NCBI GenBank assembly: GCA_004138175.2
Contig: RYFE02000002.1
Location: 124,001-188,000, forward strand
DNA from: Chloroflexales bacterium ZM16-3
Lineage (GTDB): Bacteria; Chloroflexota; Chloroflexia; Chloroflexales; Chloroflexaceae
Direction: 5' to 3'
DNA: 64,000 nt
How positions within the stretch are numbered: the first letter of the stretch is position 1; each line of letters begins with the position of its first letter. Position numbers and translations under genes: made by a program. This document shows positions 51,965 through 59,424 of this stretch, in pieces. The notes beneath the pieces were generated by a model, which made no database searches, was not told the origin of the DNA, and was given only the letters and a program-made list of their open reading frames with translations.

Positions 51965-53206
51965 CTAAAGCCCCGCGGCTTCTCGTGAGCCATCCGCTGG
52001 ATGTGCCTCCCGAGCTACATGCCCCGTGTCTGGGGAACTACGGCGCACAAATGCACGCCGATACTTGACGGAGCCAACCTGTACATGGCCGAACGCGCCA
52101 TGCACCGCCTGACTCTCCTGATTGACGGCCCCTACGGCGTCCCGATGGCCGACAAACCCACAGCGGGCGCAGCGGTAGTTCCGCCCCTTGGGTTTGTTGT
52201 GTCGGCCACAGACGGGGCATGTCTTGGAGCTATACGCCTCGCTCTGCCGTTCCAGGGCGATCCCCTCGGCGGCGAGCTTGTAGACCAGGAACGCGATCTG
52301 CCGTCCGTGCGACCAGCCGCTCACCTTCTGCTGGGCGTTGCGGTTCAGCCGCTTCCCATTGGCGATGTCGCGGATGTCGCCCACCACCAGCCGTTTCGTG
52401 CCTTCGGCCTTGGCGTGGTTGGTGATCGCCCGTGTGACCTTGTGTTCAATATCGCGCCGCTGGCGGTTGTTGCGGGCCAACAGATAGGTCTTGCGCCGCT
52501 GCATCTTCTTCCAGCGGCGCGACTTCTTGGTATGGCGGCTCTGGCGGGTTTGCAGGCTGGCGAGCCGCTTGTTGCGGTACTGGTTGAGCGCCCGCAGGTC
52601 GCGGGCCGTGAAGATCACCACGTCGCCCGCCTCGTTGGCAATCGCCGCCGGGTGGATCTCGCCCAGGTCGGCGGCGAGGGTCCGCCCCTCGCTACGCAGG
52701 GGCGTCTCCACCCCGTCGTCTACGACCAGATGCCAGCGATGCCGCTTGGCGATCAGGTCGTACACCAGCCGCATCTCGACAAAGGCCGTCTTGGGCAGGG
52801 TGGTGAGGTCGGAAGGCAGGGCGACGGCAACTGGCTCCAGGCCACGGGCGCGGGCCAGCAACAGTCTGCCGTCTTTGGCGCGGATGCCCGTCGCTTTCCA
52901 GCTTGTGGTGCGGTAGAACTTCCGTTTGTGTGGATACTTCCCGCCCTCGGCGCGGGTGGCTTTCGCGGTCTTGCATGCCTTGTAGAAGGCTTGTTGTGCG
53001 GCGTCCCGGCTATGGGCGTGCAGCGTAGTCGGACTGAGCGAGTCGTTCAGCTTTTCGGCAGCACCCTGCGAGAGCCAGTGGCCGGTGCGTCGATAGATGC
53101 GGTAGTGCCACACCAGGGTGTCGGTGTAGACCCGCCCGCTCTCGCGGTTCAAGGCGTCGGCCTCGCTCCGGGGCAGGTGGCACTCAAGGATGTGCGTGCG
53201 AATCAC
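51965..53206 (-). CDS. tnpB: TnpB, RNA-guided nuclease of IS605 (variant RuvC-II)
   Basis: A 413-residue OrfB/TnpB protein. The N-terminal helical part is followed by a RuvC-like nuclease: RuvC-I LAADLGEIHPAA (catalytic Asp), RuvC-II KRLVVGDIRDIANG, the zinc finger CPVCGRHNKPKGRNYRCARC, and RuvC-III GHRDAVGAVNQ (catalytic Asp). In well-studied TnpB the RuvC-II motif is an E followed by D (IEDLN-like); here the E position reads G. This G-D-x-R-D form is known to me from a TnpB subgroup in cyanobacteria and Chloroflexi, and activity is uncertain. The start is GTG at 53206, immediately after the tnpA stop. Confidence 0.9.
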   Translation of the reverse strand: MIRTHILECHLPRSEADALNRESGRVYTDTLVWHYRIYRRTGHWLSQGAAEKLNDSLSPTTLHAHSRDAAQQAFYKACKTAKATRAEGGKYPHKRKFYRTTSWKATGIRAKDGRLLLARARGLEPVAVALPSDLTTLPKTAFVEMRLVYDLIAKRHRWHLVVDDGVETPLRSEGRTLAADLGEIHPAAIANEAGDVVIFTARDLRALNQYRNKRLASLQTRQSRHTKKSRRWKKMQRRKTYLLARNNRQRRDIEHKVTRAITNHAKAEGTKRLVVGDIRDIANGKRLNRNAQQKVSGWSHGRQIAFLVYKLAAEGIALERQSEAYSSKTCPVCGRHNKPKGRNYRCARCGFVGHRDAVGAVNQESQAVHGAFGHVQVGSVKYRRAFVRRSSPDTGHVAREAHPADGSREAAGL

Positions 53207-53596
53207 TTAGATCCCTTTTTGGGCTTCGATGTAGCGTTTGACGGTTTCGCTCGATACATTGCCTGCGGTCGCAGCGAAATACGAGCGTGTCCACAGCGAG
53301 GGCAGGCGGCGCAGGCTCGGGTACTTCACGCGCAGGTCGTGACTCGTGACGCCCTTACATTCCTTCACGACATCCGCAGCCGAAACGTTCGGCCACACGC
53401 GCACGAACAGGTGAATGTGATCCGGCTGGACGGCCAGTTCGATCACGTCCCATCCCTTTTCGGTACACTTCGCCTCAATCAGCGCCCGACAATCAAGGCC
53501 GATAGCGCCCGTAAGTACAGCCTTGCGGCGCTTGGGTGTCCAAACGAGGTGATAAACGATGAGGTGGACTCGGTGTTCATCGCGCTGATATTCCAT
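53207..53596 (-). CDS. tnpA: TnpA, Y1 transposase of IS200/IS605
   Basis: A 129-residue single-strand transposase. The HUH motif is PDHIHLFV and the nucleophilic Tyr is in SSETVKRYIEAQ near the C-terminus. The N-terminal VHLIVYHLVWTPKRRKAVL and VTSHDLRVKYP are family-typical. Length is slightly below the usual 130-150. It cuts and rejoins single strands at subterminal hairpins. The reading frame is intact, so the element may still move. Confidence 0.92.
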   Translation of the reverse strand: MEYQRDEHRVHLIVYHLVWTPKRRKAVLTGAIGLDCRALIEAKCTEKGWDVIELAVQPDHIHLFVRVWPNVSAADVVKECKGVTSHDLRVKYPSLRRLPSLWTRSYFAATAGNVSSETVKRYIEAQKGI

Positions 53597-53755
53597 CGGG
53601 TTGCCTTGCGTTTTGTCGTTTTCGTTGTTGACAGTATACCGCAGATTGACATTGTACGCAAGGATGTTTCGATGTTCTGGCTAAAGCCAGCGAGAAACCC
53701 GCCTAACCGCTCGGCTAAAGCGTGGCGGCTTGCGGCGGGTTCAATCGGTCAATCA

Positions 53756-53810
53756 TCACAGACAGGCCGAAGGGTGTCAGCTTCGCTGACACCCTTCGGC
53801 CTATCTGTGA
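53756..53810. terminator. 26-bp hairpin beyond the IS605 left end
   Basis: Positions 53756-53781 (starting TCACAGACAGGCCGAAGG) pair with 53785-53810 across TTC with one mismatch. It lies between the IS element and the 34-codon ORF, downstream of the latter on the minus strand. Confidence 0.65.
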
Positions 53811-53842
53811 TCCATCTCCGGGGGACTGCGCCCACGCCTACG

Positions 53843-53947
53843 CTACATATAGTAGGCAAATACCCAGACCATCAGCATGAATGCGATCCCCAAGGTGAGG
53901 GTGATCAGCAACATAACGCGACGGGCCTCGGCGGTAATCTCTGGCAT
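53843..53947 (-). CDS. Small single-helix membrane protein (34 aa)
   Basis: A 34-codon ORF: a charged start (MPEITAEARRVM) followed by one hydrophobic helix (LLITLTLGIAFMLMVWVFAYYM) reaching the C-terminus. GAGGAG (53957-53962) is well placed before the ATG, and third positions are GC-rich as in neighbouring genes. This is the form of small accessory subunits of membrane complexes or of regulatory small proteins. I do not recognise a family. A strong hairpin follows its stop. Too short for certainty without conservation data. Confidence 0.55.
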   Translation of the reverse strand: MPEITAEARRVMLLITLTLGIAFMLMVWVFAYYM

Positions 53948-54110
53948 AGCTGGCTCCTCAATTCAAGCAGATCGCGCGTCCGTGGCCCTATTGTACCGCC
54001 AATCGCCGCATCTGTGAATTGCGACACAGCCCCCCGGCTAGGCTTGGATATCGACTATAATAAGTAGCAGAGATTATATTGCACCAGCGAGTCTTGTAGC
54101 GGAGGGTTCC

Positions 54111-55940
54111 ATGTGGAGTCTGGGGCGGGCGGAATACCAATTCTCGCATCCCAACCCCCAACCCCCAACCCCAACCCCCGACTCCCGACACCTGCTAGAG
54201 CAGCAACCTATGCCACTGCGCGTGCCCCCAGAAGAATCAAGCCAGCCCGGCCCACGAGACCCGACCCAGGAATCCCCTGGGCCAGCGGGACGCTTCGCCA
54301 GCCTCTCGCTCGATCTGCTCTGCATAATCGACGCGGCGGGCGTGTTCATCCCGTCCAACCGGGTATGGCGTGACGCTCTCGGCTATGTGGCGGAGGATCT
54401 GGGCGGGTTCTCCCTGATCGAGCTCTGCTGGCCGGATGACCGGCCCGCCGTAGCCGCCGCCCTGACAAAGCTCTCTCAGGGCGCGCCGCAGGTGTGTTTC
54501 GAGTGTCGGCTGTGCGCCCGCGATGGCGCGTCTCACTGGTACACGTGGCAGATCACCCGCGACACGAAGAGCAGCTTGAGCTACGGGATCGGCCGGGACA
54601 TCAGCGTGCAGAAGCACACCGAGCAGATGCTAGACTATCAGGCCCACTATGATCTGGTGACTGGGCTGCCGAACCGCTACCTCTTTAGCGACCGGCTCGA
54701 CCAAGAGGTGATCGCGGCCCGCGCTGCCGACAGCAGCTTCGCCCTGTGTGTGATCGACCTCGACCGCTTCAACCATATTAATGATGCCCTTGGCCACGCG
54801 ACTGGCGATGAGGTGCTGGCCTTCGTGGCCATGCGCCTGCGCAGCGTGATCGGCAGCCACGTGATGCTGGCCCGCATGGGCGGCGATGAGTTTACCCTGA
54901 TCCTGCGCCATGTCCAGACGCCTGATGAGGCAATCACCCGCGCACGGCGCATTCTCGACATTCTGGAGCAGCCGCTGCCGATCAACGGGCAAGATCTCTT
55001 TATCAGCGCCAGCATCGGCATTAGCCTCTTCCCGCGCGATGGCCAGGATGCGACGACCCTGCTCAGGCACGCCGACAGCGCGATGTACCGGGTGAAGGCC
55101 GCCGGGCGCAACGGGGTGATCATCTTCGACCCGTCCATCGGCGCGGCCGCCATGCGCCGCCTGGACATCGAGCAGCAGATGCGCCGGGCGATCGGCATGG
55201 AGCAGTTCGAGCTCCACTACCAGCCCATGATCGACGCGGCCAGCCACACCGTTGTGGCCGTCGAGTCGCTGATCCGCTGGCGGCACCCCGACCAGGGCGT
55301 GATCTTGCCCGGCGACTTCATCACGGTGGCCGAGGAGACGAACCTGATCGAGCATCTGTTCCGCTGGGGGATTATGGAGGCATGTCGGCAGGCGGTGGCG
55401 TGGCAGCGCGCAGGCAGACGCCCGCTGCGGATCGCGGTGAATATCTCGGCGCGCCAGTTTGAGAGCGCCGACCTGGTGGCCCAGGTTGCCAACGCCCTGC
55501 GATCAAGTGGGCTCGACCCGCACTTGCTAGAGCTGGAGATCACCGAGAGCATGCTGATGCGCGACCCCGAGGGCGGCACGCTGCGGATCATGCGGCTGCA
55601 CGCTCTCGGTGTGCGCGTGGCCATTGATGACTTCGGCACCGGCTATTCCTCACTGGCCTACCTCCAGCGATTCCCCGTCGAGCGCCTCAAGATTGATCGC
55701 TCGTTCATCTGGGCGCTCGGCCCTGAGCCCGAGCCCGAGAATAGCGCGGCGGCCCTGCTGCGGGCGATCACGGCCATGGCCCACAGCCTGCGCCTGAAGG
55801 TGGTCGCCGAGGGCGTCGAGAGCCTTGGCCAGCACCAGTTTCTTGTCGGCCTCGGCTGCGACGAGCTCCAGGGCTTCTTCTATGCGCGCCCCGCCCTCGC
55901 CGACTCGCTCTGGGATGTGATCGCCGAGCTTGAGGGCTGA
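54111..55940 (+). CDS. PAS-GGDEF-EAL cyclic-di-GMP protein
   Basis: A 609-residue cytosolic signalling protein. Residues ~65-180 are a PAS domain (LDLLCIIDAAGVFIPSN... through DGASHWYTWQITRD). The GGDEF domain (~190-350) has the canonical active motif in RMGGDEFTLI near residue 256, so cyclase activity is likely. The EAL domain (~365-605) has VESLIRW (ESL in place of EAL, catalytic Glu kept), NISARQF, ELEITESMLM, IDDFGTGYSSLAYL and KVVAEGVES, so phosphodiesterase activity is possible. The N-terminal ~35 residues (NPQPPTPTPDS) come from a CCCCCAA heptamer tract. The ATG at 54111 follows GGAGGG; a later ATG at 54210 would exclude the repeat. Confidence 0.9.
   Translation: MWSLGRAEYQFSHPNPQPPTPTPDSRHLLEQQPMPLRVPPEESSQPGPRDPTQESPGPAGRFASLSLDLLCIIDAAGVFIPSNRVWRDALGYVAEDLGGFSLIELCWPDDRPAVAAALTKLSQGAPQVCFECRLCARDGASHWYTWQITRDTKSSLSYGIGRDISVQKHTEQMLDYQAHYDLVTGLPNRYLFSDRLDQEVIAARAADSSFALCVIDLDRFNHINDALGHATGDEVLAFVAMRLRSVIGSHVMLARMGGDEFTLILRHVQTPDEAITRARRILDILEQPLPINGQDLFISASIGISLFPRDGQDATTLLRHADSAMYRVKAAGRNGVIIFDPSIGAAAMRRLDIEQQMRRAIGMEQFELHYQPMIDAASHTVVAVESLIRWRHPDQGVILPGDFITVAEETNLIEHLFRWGIMEACRQAVAWQRAGRRPLRIAVNISARQFESADLVAQVANALRSSGLDPHLLELEITESMLMRDPEGGTLRIMRLHALGVRVAIDDFGTGYSSLAYLQRFPVERLKIDRSFIWALGPEPEPENSAAALLRAITAMAHSLRLKVVAEGVESLGQHQFLVGLGCDELQGFFYARPALADSLWDVIAELEG
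54149..54188. repeat. Heptamer tract (CCCCCAA)n within the 5' end of the GGDEF-EAL gene
   Basis: Four CCCCCAA-type units ending in CCCGACTCCCGAC, joining the CCCCCAA and GACTCCC families. If the first ATG is used it is translated. Confidence 0.85.
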
Positions 55941-55952
55941 GCAGCCCCCCCA

Positions 55953-57266
55953 TCACCCGCCGTCAGCTTCTAGGTAGCCGCACGCCTCGCGGACGGCGGC
56001 GACAACAAAGAGCGAGCCGGTGGCGCAGATCAGATCGTCGGGGCGGGCGCGGCGTAGCGCCTCGGCGATTGCCGCAGAGGCATCGAGTGTGGCCAGCGGC
56101 TCGTTGCGCGCAAAGGGGCGCACCGCCGCGAGCAGCGCGGGGATGGTGGCCGCGCGCAGATGTGGGGACTGGGTGACGATTAGCGTCTCGGCGTGGGGCA
56201 CGAGCGCCGCAGCGATCGCGGCGAGATCTTTGTCCGCCGAGGCCCCAAGGATCAAGAAAAGCCTGCCAGAGGGATGTATTTCGCGTAGCGCCGCCATCAG
56301 CTTGCGCGCGGAGTCGCCGTTGTGTGCGCCGTCGACGATCAGGCGCGGGCGCAGGCGCAGGGTTTCGAGCCGCCCCGGCCAGCGCACGGATGCCAGCCCC
56401 TCGGCGAATGCCTTGTCGGGGATCGGGACGCCAGCGTCGCGCAGCAGCAGCGCGATGCCGCTGGCGAGCTGGGCATTCTCGATCTGGAACTGCCCCGCCA
56501 GCCGCAGCGTGTCGGGGCGCGGCACCGTCGGGTAGGGGCGGACTACGTCGGCCGCATGGCGCAGCCCATCCGGCCCGGCGATATACAGCGGCGCGCCCTG
56601 TGCGGCCGCGACGTGCGCCAGCACGGCGGCGGCCTCCGCTGCTTGCGGCACGCTCACGATCGGCACGCCCGGCTTGATGATACCGGCCTTGTGCGCCGCG
56701 ATCTCGCCCAGGGTTGCCCCCAGGATCTGCATGTGGTCGAGGCTGAGCGAGCTGATCGCCGAGACGGTCGGCGTAACCGCGTTCACCGCGTCATCGCGCC
56801 CACCGAGGCCAACCTCCAGCACGGCGCAGCCCACCTGCGCAGCGGCGAAGTGCGCCAGCGCCAGCGCGGTCTCCACCTCGTAGATCGAGAGGCCGCCCAC
56901 CCCCGCCGCCATCTGCGCGACGAGCGGCTGGATCTCGGTGATGCGCTGGGTAATCATACCGGGGGTGATCAGCTCGCGATCAACCTGGATGCGCTCGCGA
57001 AAGGTGTGGAGGTGCGGCGAGGTGTACAGGCCGGTGCGCAGCCCGCCCGCGCGCAGAATCGACTCGACGATTGCGGCCGTCGAGCCCTTGCCTTTGGTGC
57101 CCGCGATCACAACCGATGGGTAGCGGCGCTGCGGGCTGCCGAGCAGGTCGAGCAGCGCCTGGGTGCGCGGCAGGTTGAACTCCGTCGGCGTGCGCGGCAG
57201 CGCCTTCTCGGTGTCGACAAAGCTGCGAAGCCAGCGCAGCGCATCCTGATCTGTGAGCGCGCTCAT
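55953..57266 (-). CDS. folC: Bifunctional dihydrofolate / folylpolyglutamate synthase
   Basis: A 437-residue ATP-dependent ligase adding glutamate to dihydropteroate and to folates. The P-loop is VIAGTKGKGSTAAIVESIL; the omega-loop region SPHLHTFRERIQVD and EVGLGGRDDAVNAV (metal-binding) follow; LSLDHMQILGATLGEIAAHKAGIIKPG is the Mur-ligase central motif; IVDGAHNGDSARKL belongs to the C-terminal domain. Last gene of the folate operon (PTPS-folK-folP-folC), with a four-base overlap with folP. Confidence 0.95.
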   Translation of the reverse strand: MSALTDQDALRWLRSFVDTEKALPRTPTEFNLPRTQALLDLLGSPQRRYPSVVIAGTKGKGSTAAIVESILRAGGLRTGLYTSPHLHTFRERIQVDRELITPGMITQRITEIQPLVAQMAAGVGGLSIYEVETALALAHFAAAQVGCAVLEVGLGGRDDAVNAVTPTVSAISSLSLDHMQILGATLGEIAAHKAGIIKPGVPIVSVPQAAEAAAVLAHVAAAQGAPLYIAGPDGLRHAADVVRPYPTVPRPDTLRLAGQFQIENAQLASGIALLLRDAGVPIPDKAFAEGLASVRWPGRLETLRLRPRLIVDGAHNGDSARKLMAALREIHPSGRLFLILGASADKDLAAIAAALVPHAETLIVTQSPHLRAATIPALLAAVRPFARNEPLATLDASAAIAEALRRARPDDLICATGSLFVVAAVREACGYLEADGG

Positions 57267-58159
57267 AAGGCCGCGTGCGCCTGCCGGCGCGTGATCGCGT
57301 CGGCCAGCACGGCGACACGGCGCATCGCGGCGACATCGTGGACGCGCACAATATCGGCGCCGCGATCAATCGTCAGCGCGACGGCGGCCGCCGTCCCCTC
57401 CAGTCGCTGGTCTGGCGGGAGCTGGAGCGCGGCCCCGGTGAAGGACTTGCGCGAGGGGCCGACGAGCAACGGGTAGCCGAGCTGGCGCAGCTCGCCCAGC
57501 CGGTCGATCAGCTCAAGGTTCTGCTCCACCGTCTTGCCGAAGCCAAGGCCGGGGTCGATGATGATCTGCGCGGGTGCGACCCCGGCCGCCAGGGCGATCT
57601 CCACCGACTCGGCCAGCTCGCGGGCGACATCCTGCATAAGATCATCGTACTGGACGCCGACATAGCGCCCGCCGAGCCGCGCATCCTGGATGGCCTCCTG
57701 CGAGCGGCTGCGGTTGTGCATGAGCACGACGGCCGTGCCGGACTTGGCCGCGACCTGGGCCATTGCGGGGTCCAGCTTAAACCCCCACACATCGTTGATC
57801 ATCGTCGCGCCGACCGCGAGCGCCTGACGGGCGACCTCGGCCTTCGAGGTGTCAACCGAGATCGGCACCCTGGTGACGGCGGCCATGGCGCGGATCACCG
57901 GGATGACCCGGTGTAGCTCCTCATCAAGCGATATCGGCGGGCTACCAGGGCGGGTCGACTCGCCGCCGATGTCGATAATATCGGCACCTGCCGCGATCTG
58001 GGCCAGCGCCTGGGCAACCGCAGCCGCAACCCAGTCCGGCTGGGCGAGCAGCCCGTCGCCCGAGAACGAGTCGGGCGTGACGTTGAGAATGCCCATCAGG
58101 TAGGTGCGGCTGCCCCAGGCGAAGGCGCTGCCGCCGATGCTCAGCGGGGGGATGTTCAC
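57263..58159 (-). CDS. folP: Dihydropteroate synthase
   Basis: A 298-residue TIM-barrel enzyme joining 6-hydroxymethyl-dihydropterin diphosphate to p-aminobenzoate; the sulfonamide target. Motifs: MGILNVTPDSFSGDGL (loop 1), DIGGESTRPGSPPIS (loop 2), PISVDTSKAEVARQAL, MINDVWGFKLDPAMAQVA, GLGFGKTVEQNLELI and the phosphate-binding VGPSRKSFTG, ending in VHDVAAMRR. Four-base overlaps on both sides show tight coupling with folK and folC. Confidence 0.95.
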   Translation of the reverse strand: MNIPPLSIGGSAFAWGSRTYLMGILNVTPDSFSGDGLLAQPDWVAAAVAQALAQIAAGADIIDIGGESTRPGSPPISLDEELHRVIPVIRAMAAVTRVPISVDTSKAEVARQALAVGATMINDVWGFKLDPAMAQVAAKSGTAVVLMHNRSRSQEAIQDARLGGRYVGVQYDDLMQDVARELAESVEIALAAGVAPAQIIIDPGLGFGKTVEQNLELIDRLGELRQLGYPLLVGPSRKSFTGAALQLPPDQRLEGTAAAVALTIDRGADIVRVHDVAAMRRVAVLADAITRRQAHAAL

Positions 58160-58659
58160 GGCATAATCTCCTCTGCTACGCGGCGCAGCTCGTGCGCCGG
58201 AGCGCCCAGATCATCGCGCAGCTCGGCGATGCTGCGCCCGAGCGCTGGGTGGATCAGATCGGGGGCGATGTCGGCGAGCGGCACCAGGACAAACGCGCGC
58301 TCGGCCATACGCGGGTGCGGGATGGTCAGCTCCGGCGTGTCGAGGGCCAGGTTTGCGTAGAACAGCACATCCAGGTCGACGACGCGCGGGCCAAAGCGCG
58401 GGCCTGGTGTGCGGCCGATCTGCGCCTCGATCCGCTTGAGCAGATCCAGCAGATCCAGCGGGGCGAGCGCCGTCGTCGCGCGACACACAAGGTTCAAGAA
58501 GTGCGGCTGGTCGAGCACATAGGCCGGCGCGGTCTCGTAGCATGGCGAGACTGCCGTGACGCCGCAGGCTGGCCCGAGCATGCCCAGGGCGCGGCGCAGT
58601 TGGCCGACACGGTCGCCAAGGTTAGCCCCAAGGGCGAGGTAGACCGTCGCCGGGGTCAC
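58156..58659 (-). CDS. folK: 6-hydroxymethyl-7,8-dihydropterin pyrophosphokinase
   Basis: A 167-residue kinase transferring diphosphate from ATP to the pterin alcohol. LALGANLGDRVGQLRRAL is the start motif; the ATP/magnesium site is GPRVVDLDVLFY; PHPRMAERAFVLVPLADIAPD is the closing motif. Stand-alone, not fused to folP or folB. Overlaps both neighbours by four bases. Confidence 0.95.
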   Translation of the reverse strand: MTPATVYLALGANLGDRVGQLRRALGMLGPACGVTAVSPCYETAPAYVLDQPHFLNLVCRATTALAPLDLLDLLKRIEAQIGRTPGPRFGPRVVDLDVLFYANLALDTPELTIPHPRMAERAFVLVPLADIAPDLIHPALGRSIAELRDDLGAPAHELRRVAEEIMP

Positions 58660-59147
58660 AGCGCGGCCAGATTACAGCGGCAGGTGGCAGACTGCCCGAA
58701 GGTCTCCTCGACATCGACCTCTAGCAGCTCGACCAGAGCGCCCCGGGCGCGGACATCGGCCACCAGCTGCTGCGCGATCCAATGCGCCAGCAGCTCGGCG
58801 GTTGTGTTGCTGATGGGCAGAATCAGCACATCCTCACGCGGGAAGACGTAGGTCTTATGCTTGTAGCGCACCGTCACCGAGGTGGCATCTGCAACCACCT
58901 GGAGCAGCGGGTTATCCCGAGGCAGCAGCATGCGATGGTCGAGCTGATCGCAGATCGCGCGCAGCCGCCGCTTCAGGGTAACAAAATCAAAGACCATCTG
59001 GTCATCATTCAGCCCGCCGGTGAGCCGCGCCGCCGCACGATAGTTATGGCCGTGCAGCAGCTCGCAATGGTCGCCATCGTAGGTTACAAAGTGACCGGCA
59101 CAAAACACGGTGTAATCTTTGCTCACCGACACCTGGTAGATGGTCAT
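58656..59147 (-). CDS. 6-pyruvoyl-tetrahydropterin-synthase-like protein, probable PTPS-III-type replacement of FolB
   Basis: A 163-residue COG0720 enzyme. Zinc is held by His19 (FCAGHF), His32 and His34 (LLHGHNY). The catalytic motif before the HGH reads Cys28-Glu29 (HCELLHGH). QueD/PTPS-II have Cys at this place without the Glu. The presence of Glu is, to my knowledge, the mark of PTPS-III-type enzymes that make 6-hydroxymethyl-dihydropterin directly and replace dihydroneopterin aldolase. It is first in an operon with folK, folP and folC, and no folB is present, which fits. The motif CE may also mean mixed PTPS-I/III activity. The start at 59147 lies downstream of a mobile-like palindromic element. 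Confidence 0.8.
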   Translation of the reverse strand: MTIYQVSVSKDYTVFCAGHFVTYDGDHCELLHGHNYRAAARLTGGLNDDQMVFDFVTLKRRLRAICDQLDHRMLLPRDNPLLQVVADATSVTVRYKHKTYVFPREDVLILPISNTTAELLAHWIAQQLVADVRARGALVELLEVDVEETFGQSATCRCNLAAL

Positions 59148-59177
59148 TTCGGTTCGATACCTTTCAGCGCGTGTCCA

Positions 59178-59320
59178 AATTTCTTGTTAGCGCGAATAAG
59201 CCCTGGGTCAAGTCCTTAATGGCGCTGGGAGCGCGGGCGGCTCGCCCGCAAGGATCTCGGCGGGCGAGCCGCCCGCGCTCCCAGGTTAACCCAGGACTTA
59301 TTCGCGCTAACAATTTCTTG
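59178..59320. mobile_element. Palindromic MITE-like element with 9-bp flanking direct repeats
   Basis: AATTTCTTG occurs at 59178-59186 and again at 59312-59320. Between them, TTAGCGCGAATAAG (59187-59200) is inverted at 59297-59310, CCTGGGT at 59202-59208 is inverted at 59289-59295, and a 25-bp perfect stem joins 59225-59249 and 59260-59284. The whole 125 bases fold as one long hairpin. It lies in the divergent gap between the folate operon and the phosphoglycerate-mutase-like gene. It has no coding capacity. Confidence 0.7.
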
Positions 59321-59364
59321 CGCCATTATAGCGTAGCATGCCCTGCGGTGTTCCCTCCAAGAGT

Positions 59365-59373
59365 TGGTATAAT
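59365..59373 (+). promoter_or_regulatory. Extended -10 promoter for the histidine phosphatase
   Basis: TGGTATAAT (TGn-TATAAT, 59365-59373) lies 51 bases before the ATG at 59425. No -35 consensus, which is usual for extended -10 promoters. Confidence 0.55.
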
Positions 59374-59424
59374 CTAGGCAGGCAGCGCCGCCCCGGCAAT
59401 CCGCATCATCACCCCCAGAGAACT

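Larger units (their letters stand above)
51955..53700 (-). mobile_element. Complete IS200/IS605-family element (tnpA-tnpB)
   Basis: Contains a Y1 transposase gene followed directly by a TnpB gene. Subterminal hairpins share the core GGCTAAAGCC: GGGGCTAAAGCCCC at 51961-51974 (right end, overlapping the tnpB stop) and CTGGCTAAAGCCAG at 53678-53691 (left end). There are no inverted ends or target duplications, as expected. The exact cleavage sites are not resolved, so borders are approximate. The guide RNA for TnpB would come from the tnpB 3' end into the right end. Confidence 0.85.

Noticed and set aside
52001-54067. 688-codon plus-strand ORF
   Set aside because: It is antisense across the IS605 genes and the 34-codon ORF with no recognisable domain.
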